A stretch of DNA of 64,000 bases from Lachnospiraceae bacterium (lineage in GTDB: Bacteria > Bacillota > Clostridia > Lachnospirales > Lachnospiraceae). The stretch lies in the NCBI GenBank assembly GCA_902363135.1, contig CABIZF010000001.1:682001-746000 (forward strand), written 5' to 3'. Shown one piece after another: positions 60,119-64,000 of the stretch (position 1 is its first letter; each line of letters opens with the position of its first letter). Both the position numbers and the translations under genes were made by a program. The notes under the pieces were generated by a model, which had not been told where the DNA came from, searched no databases, and saw only the letters and a list, made by a program, of their open reading frames with translations.

Positions 60119-61489
60119 TTACATCAAGCCCTGAATCAAAATGATCAAAATCAGGATCGGAAGGATAAACTGGAAATACGGCTTCAGCTTTCTGGAAAGA
60201 CGAATGCCGGAACCGGTATTGCATTCCTCGTAATAATGGTCAAACCCCCATCCGAATTTCGTCACACAGAATAGCAGGTAAATCAGAGATCCGGCCGGAA
60301 GCAGCAGGTTGCTGACAATGAAATCCTCACTGTCAAGTACATCTCTGCCACCGATCAGATGCAGATCGCTCCAGATATTATAGCCAAGTACACACGGAAG
60401 GCTCGCGATCAGAACGATAATGCCATTGATGATCGCTGCCTTTTTTCGGCTAAGCGGCTTCGCTTCCGTGCCAAACATGTCAATGCTGAATGAAATGATA
60501 TTTTCAAATACTGCTATGACGGTGCTGAAGCTCGCAAATGTCATAAACAGAAAGAACAATGCACCCCAGATACGTCCGCCTGCCATGTTGATAAAGACGT
60601 TCGGCAGCGTCACAAAAATGAGGGACGGACCTGCATCTGGCTGAATTCCGAAAGAAAAGCAAGCCGGAAAAATGATCAGACCGGACATGATCGCGACAAA
60701 GGTATCCAGCGCACAGATCCGGATAGCTTCGCCGGCCAGCGTGTGATTCTTGCTCATATAGCTCCCGAAAATCTCCATCGCTGCAATACCGAGGCTCAGT
60801 GTAAAAAATGACTGATTCATTGCCGCAGACACGACGCTTCCGATACCAACATCTGATGCGCGCTGCAGATCCGGTATCAGATAGAACCGGATGCCCTCTG
60901 CGCCGCCGGATAAAGCCAGGCTGTGAATGACAAGCACGATGATCAGAAGAAGCAGTGCCGACATCATATATTTACTGATCTTCTCAACACCCTTCTGTAA
61001 TCCCATACTGCATACCAGAAATCCAAGCACAACGGTGACTGCCATCCAGATCCCCATTTCCTTCGGAGAAGCAAGCAGATCACTGAACACACCGCCAACC
61101 GCCGTGGCATCCATACCCAAATGAAAGGTCCCGGTGACAAAGCGGAAAAAATAACTCAGCATCCATCCGGAAACCGTCGTGTAATACATCATGAGCATAT
61201 AGCAGCCAAAAATACAGAACCAGCCGTGAATATGCCACTTGCTACCCGGTTTCTCCAGTGCTTTATACCCCAGCACCGCGCTCTTGCGGCTTGCTCTTCC
61301 GACGGCCAGCTCCATCGTCAGCACCGGAACTCCCATACACAGCAGGAATATCAGATACAGGATGACAAAAATGCCGCCACCGTTCTGTCCTGCCACGAAC
61401 GGAAAACGCCAGACGTTTCCAATGCCGATGGCACAGCCTGCTGTCACAAGCAGGAAACCAAGCCTTGATTGAAAGCTTTCTCGTTTCAT
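60119..61489 (-). CDS. Sodium-dependent transporter, NSS (SNF) family (second)
   Basis: A 456-residue LeuT-fold sodium symporter: RLGFLLVTAGCAIGIGNVWRFPFVAGQNGGGIFVILYLIFLLCMGVPVLTMELAVGRASRKS at the N-terminus, with about 12 spans. Only modestly similar to the NSS protein at 34502-35899 by eye, so probably a different amino-acid substrate. AGAGGAG precedes the start, and a TTTACATAA half-palindrome touches the start codon. It lies upstream of the YihS-like gene on the same strand. Confidence 0.93.
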   Translation of the reverse strand: MKRESFQSRLGFLLVTAGCAIGIGNVWRFPFVAGQNGGGIFVILYLIFLLCMGVPVLTMELAVGRASRKSAVLGYKALEKPGSKWHIHGWFCIFGCYMLMMYYTTVSGWMLSYFFRFVTGTFHLGMDATAVGGVFSDLLASPKEMGIWMAVTVVLGFLVCSMGLQKGVEKISKYMMSALLLLIIVLVIHSLALSGGAEGIRFYLIPDLQRASDVGIGSVVSAAMNQSFFTLSLGIAAMEIFGSYMSKNHTLAGEAIRICALDTFVAIMSGLIIFPACFSFGIQPDAGPSLIFVTLPNVFINMAGGRIWGALFFLFMTFASFSTVIAVFENIISFSIDMFGTEAKPLSRKKAAIINGIIVLIASLPCVLGYNIWSDLHLIGGRDVLDSEDFIVSNLLLPAGSLIYLLFCVTKFGWGFDHYYEECNTGSGIRLSRKLKPYFQFILPILILIILIQGLM

Positions 61490-61795
61490 TTACATAATTC
61501 TCCTCTCACACACGTGTAATATTATATTGCTTCCGAAGGTAACGGATATTCTCATCTTCTCTGACACATATTTGTAAAAGCTGCCGGATTTAAAGCCGTT
61601 TGCGGAAGCATATACTGAAAATTTTAACGCAGGAAGCACAGATAGTCAAACAAAATCAGTCAAAGCATCTATAAAAATATCAAAAAGTACAAAAAGTTAA
61701 CAAGAAAGAATTCATTTTCTCTGGCATTTTCATTTGTTTTGTTGTATGGTAAAATAAACAGGATATTGTATATTTAAAAGGAAGGAGTTTTACTT
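61490..61795 (+). promoter_or_regulatory. Intergenic region with a weak promoter for the flavoprotein gene
   Basis: A 306-base A/T-rich region between divergent genes. TTTTCA (61727-61732), 17 bases, TAAAAT (61750-61755) is a plausible sigma-A promoter for the flavoprotein gene, whose AAGGAAGGAG site follows. I see no repeat modules or RNA structure in it. Confidence 0.4.
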
Positions 61796-62413
61796 ATGAA
61801 GGTATTATTAGTAAACGGCAGCCCGCACACGGCGGGAAGCACCTACACGGCATTGCATGAAATGGAGCAGATTTTTCAGGCTAATGGCATTGAGACAGAG
61901 CTTCTGCAGATTGGAAAACAGGATATTCGGGGCTGTGTAGCCTGCAATGCCTGTTCAAAGCTCGGCAAATGCGCATTTTCTGATCTTGTAAATGAGGCGG
62001 CGCCGAAATTTGAGGAGGCAGACGGCCTTGTCGTTGGAAGTCCGGTCTATTATGCATCCGCAAATGCGACATTGATTGCATTTCTTGACCGTCTCTTCTA
62101 CAGCACGCATTTTGATAAGACAATGAAGGTCGGAGCAGCAGTCGTATCCGCCCGACGTGGCGGACTCTCTGCGTCCTTTGACGAGCTGAACAAGTATTTT
62201 ACGATTGCCGGTATGCCGGTTGCATCCAGCCATTACTGGAACAGCATCCACGGCAACAATGCATCGGAGGCCGCCCAGGATCTGGAGGGGCTTCAGGTCA
62301 TGCGGACTCTCGCCCGGAATATGACGTTCCTGATGAAGAGCATCCAGCTCGGCAAAGAGACGTTCGGTCTTCCGGAGAAGGAGCCGCGCGTCAGCACAAA
62401 CTTTATCCGCTGA
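61796..62413 (+). CDS. Flavodoxin-family NAD(P)H-dependent oxidoreductase with Cys motif
   Basis: A 205-residue flavoprotein with the NADPH-dependent FMN reductase fold: MKVLLVNGSPHTAGSTYTALHEM (FMN phosphate loop), GCVACNACSKLGKCAFSD, DGLVVGSPVYYASANATLIAFLDRLFY, SARRGGLSASFDELNKYFTIAGMPVASSHYWNSIHG. The Cys set CxxCxxCxxxxxC matches iron-sulfur flavoproteins of anaerobes, so it may carry a 4Fe-4S cluster next to FMN. Substrate unknown; quinone, nitro- or azo-compound reduction and redox defence are typical for the family. Confidence 0.85.
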   Translation: MKVLLVNGSPHTAGSTYTALHEMEQIFQANGIETELLQIGKQDIRGCVACNACSKLGKCAFSDLVNEAAPKFEEADGLVVGSPVYYASANATLIAFLDRLFYSTHFDKTMKVGAAVVSARRGGLSASFDELNKYFTIAGMPVASSHYWNSIHGNNASEAAQDLEGLQVMRTLARNMTFLMKSIQLGKETFGLPEKEPRVSTNFIR

Positions 62414-62481
62414 TAAAAAGCATTTTTCAAACACGCTCTAGCCAGCCAGATAATATCATGCTATAATACCAAAAGCGCAAT

Positions 62482-62517
62482 ACCCCGCCTCTGTCAAAGG
62501 ATCCGGGGCATTCGTTT
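62482..62517. repeat. Small hairpin between the flavoprotein and ABC-F genes
   Basis: AATACCCCG and CGGGGCATT arms enclose CCTCTGTCAAAGGATC. No T run follows directly, so termination is uncertain. Confidence 0.4.
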
Positions 62518-62559
62518 TGTATAGGATAAGAATCTGACATATAAGAGGAGTTAAACCGC

Positions 62560-64000
62560 ATGATTTTAAATGTAAAAAACCTGAGCCACGGTTTTGGTGA
62601 CCGGGCAATTTTTGAAAATGTTTCCTTCCGTCTGTTAAAGGGTGAGCATATCGGACTGATCGGCGCGAACGGGGAAGGAAAGTCCACATTTATGAACATT
62701 ATTACCGGGAAACTGATGCCTGATGAGGGAACTGTAGAGTGGGCAAAAAACGTCCGCGTCGGCTATCTCGACCAGCATACCGTACTTGAGCCAGGCATGA
62801 CGATCCGCGAAGTGCTCAAGACCGCATTCGCTTTTTTATTTGACCTGGAAGCGTCCATGAATGAAATGTTTGAACAGATGGCCAGTGCCGATGAGGAAGA
62901 AATGACACGTCTCCTGGAAGAAACCGCGACGATTCAGGAGCTGCTCGAGCATCATGACTTCTATCTGATCGATACAAAGGTCGAGGAAGTCGGACGTGCG
63001 CTCGGCCTTACGGATATCGGCCTGGACCGGGATGTGACAGAGCTCTCAGGCGGACAGCGTACCAAGGTGCTCATGGCAAAGCTTTTGCTTGAAAAGCCGG
63101 ATATTCTTCTGCTTGACGAGCCGACAAACTATCTGGATGAGGGACATATCGAATGGCTGAAGCGTTATCTGAATGATTATGAAAATGCTTTTATCCTGAT
63201 CTCTCATGATATTCCGTTTCTGAACAGCGTCGTGAATCTGATTTATCATATGGAAAACAAATCGCTCGACCGTTATCCGGGCGATTATGACCATTTCCGC
63301 GAGGTCTATGAGATGAAAAAGTCTCAGCTCGAAGCGGCTTACAACCGTCAGCAGCAGGAAATCTCCCAGCTGAAGGACTTCGTTGCCCGCAATAAGGCAC
63401 GCGTCGCGACCCGGAACATGGCGATGGCGCGGCAGAAAAAGCTCGACAAGATGGACGTGATCGAGCTCGGACGTGAAAAACCAAAACCGGAATTTACCTT
63501 CCGCACTGCGCGTACATCCGGAAAACTGATCTTTGAGACAGAGGATTTGGTGATCGGATACGATGAACCACTCTCCCGCCCGCTGAACATCCGGATGGAA
63601 CGCGGTGAAAAGATTGCACTTGTCGGTGCAAACGGAATCGGAAAGACGACGCTCCTGAAAAGTATCCTGGGCCTGACACCTCCGTTTTCCGGGAAGGTGC
63701 ACCGGGGCGATTATCAGGAAATCGGTTATTTTGAGCAGGAATCGGATCAGAAAAATACGACGACCTGTATTGAAGAAATATGGAAGCTTTTTCCGTCATG
63801 GACACAGTATGAGGTACGTGCCGCACTTGCAAAATGCGGGCTGACAACACAGCATATCGAGAGCCAGGTGCGGGTACTCTCCGGTGGTGAGCAGGCAAAG
63901 GTACGTCTGTGCAAGATCATGAATACCGAAACAAATATTCTCCTGCTCGACGAGCCGACAAACCATCTGGACGTTGATGCCAAGGCTGAACTGAAGCACG
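62560..64000 (+). CDS. ABC-F family ATP-binding protein, 3'-truncated by the window end
   Basis: 480 codons are visible; the gene runs off the window. Two ABC ATPase domains without membrane spans: first with GANGEGKSTFMN (Walker A), LSGGQRTKVLMAKLLLEKPDILLLDEPTNYLDEGHIEWLK; a charged inter-domain linker (KKSQLEAAYNRQQQEISQLKDFVARNKARVATRNMAMARQKKLDKMD, the P-site tRNA interaction motif region); second with GANGIGKTTLLK and LSGGEQAKVRLCKIMNTETNILLLDEPTNHLDV. ABC-F proteins act on ribosomes, either as translation factors (EttA/YbiT/YkpA type) or antibiotic-protection factors; which kind cannot be told here. ATG 62560 follows AGAGGAG. Confidence 0.92.
   Translation, partial: MILNVKNLSHGFGDRAIFENVSFRLLKGEHIGLIGANGEGKSTFMNIITGKLMPDEGTVEWAKNVRVGYLDQHTVLEPGMTIREVLKTAFAFLFDLEASMNEMFEQMASADEEEMTRLLEETATIQELLEHHDFYLIDTKVEEVGRALGLTDIGLDRDVTELSGGQRTKVLMAKLLLEKPDILLLDEPTNYLDEGHIEWLKRYLNDYENAFILISHDIPFLNSVVNLIYHMENKSLDRYPGDYDHFREVYEMKKSQLEAAYNRQQQEISQLKDFVARNKARVATRNMAMARQKKLDKMDVIELGREKPKPEFTFRTARTSGKLIFETEDLVIGYDEPLSRPLNIRMERGEKIALVGANGIGKTTLLKSILGLTPPFSGKVHRGDYQEIGYFEQESDQKNTTTCIEEIWKLFPSWTQYEVRAALAKCGLTTQHIESQVRVLSGGEQAKVRLCKIMNTETNILLLDEPTNHLDVDAKAELKH

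Overview
The window reads as chromosomal DNA of an endospore-forming gut Clostridia, most likely Lachnospiraceae. The evidence is the complete spoIIIAA-AH operon, yqfC-yqfD, a SpoVB-type flippase, the TIGR03960/TIGR03936-RNase G-rplU-prp-rpmA-obg block, a Firmicutes L27 with the Prp-cleaved N-terminus, a THF riboswitch before folT, and plant-glycan genes (GH78, GH120-like). Genus was inferred from gene content only. Nearly all genes have clear ribosome binding sites and typical neighbours; no prophage, CRISPR array, rRNA or large mobile element is visible.

Layout. 1-10.8 kb: rlmH end, sporulation genes yqfC/yqfD, phoH-ybeY, a DUF3048 protein, a SpoVB-like flippase, then proB, a DUF896 protein, a 5-FCL-ProA fusion and miaB. 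10.9-16.4 kb: PfkB kinase and GH78 rhamnosidase (minus), nrdG-dut (plus), carbamate kinase (minus). 16.8-21.9 kb: spoIIIA operon with a sigma-E-like promoter. 22-33.7 kb: serine hydrolase, dipeptidase, adenosine deaminase, a methyltransferase, a sugar-type ABC importer lacking its ATPase followed by a HAD-PHP double phosphoesterase fusion, and a CBS/DRTGG pyrophosphatase. 33.9-34.5 kb: an unassigned, promoter- and terminator-bounded, purine-rich RNA candidate and tRNA-Pro(GGG). 34.5-41 kb: NSS transporter, FeoA, GH120-like beta-xylosidase, ZinT-like lipoprotein, decayed transporter remnant, THF riboswitch-folT. 41-51 kb: housekeeping translation and ribosome-biogenesis block (radical SAM pair, rng, rplU, prp, rpmA, obg, yhbY, nadD, yqeK, rsfS, SseB). 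51-64 kb: lexA divergent from a DUF1002 protein, HicB-like protein and aspS, GNAT, a XerS-like recombinase, a YihS-like isomerase with a second NSS transporter, a flavoprotein and a truncated ABC-F gene.

The most unusual content is non-coding. A family of modular palindromic repeats sits in at least nine intergenic regions. One copy is interrupted by a 157-bp MITE-like insertion with inverted ends and a CTAG duplication, and the matching empty site is present at 28.3 kb in the same window. Three copies of a 27-bp palindrome (11-bp arms TTTACATAA/TTATGTAAA type, 5-bp spacer) lie around the lexA-recombinase region and resemble one half of a Firmicutes dif site. The obg-yhbY gap is an unbroken series of hairpins. 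Two candidate structured RNAs (33.95-34.25 kb and 56.46-56.57 kb) have no assigned class. All functional names come from reading motifs by eye; no database search was run.
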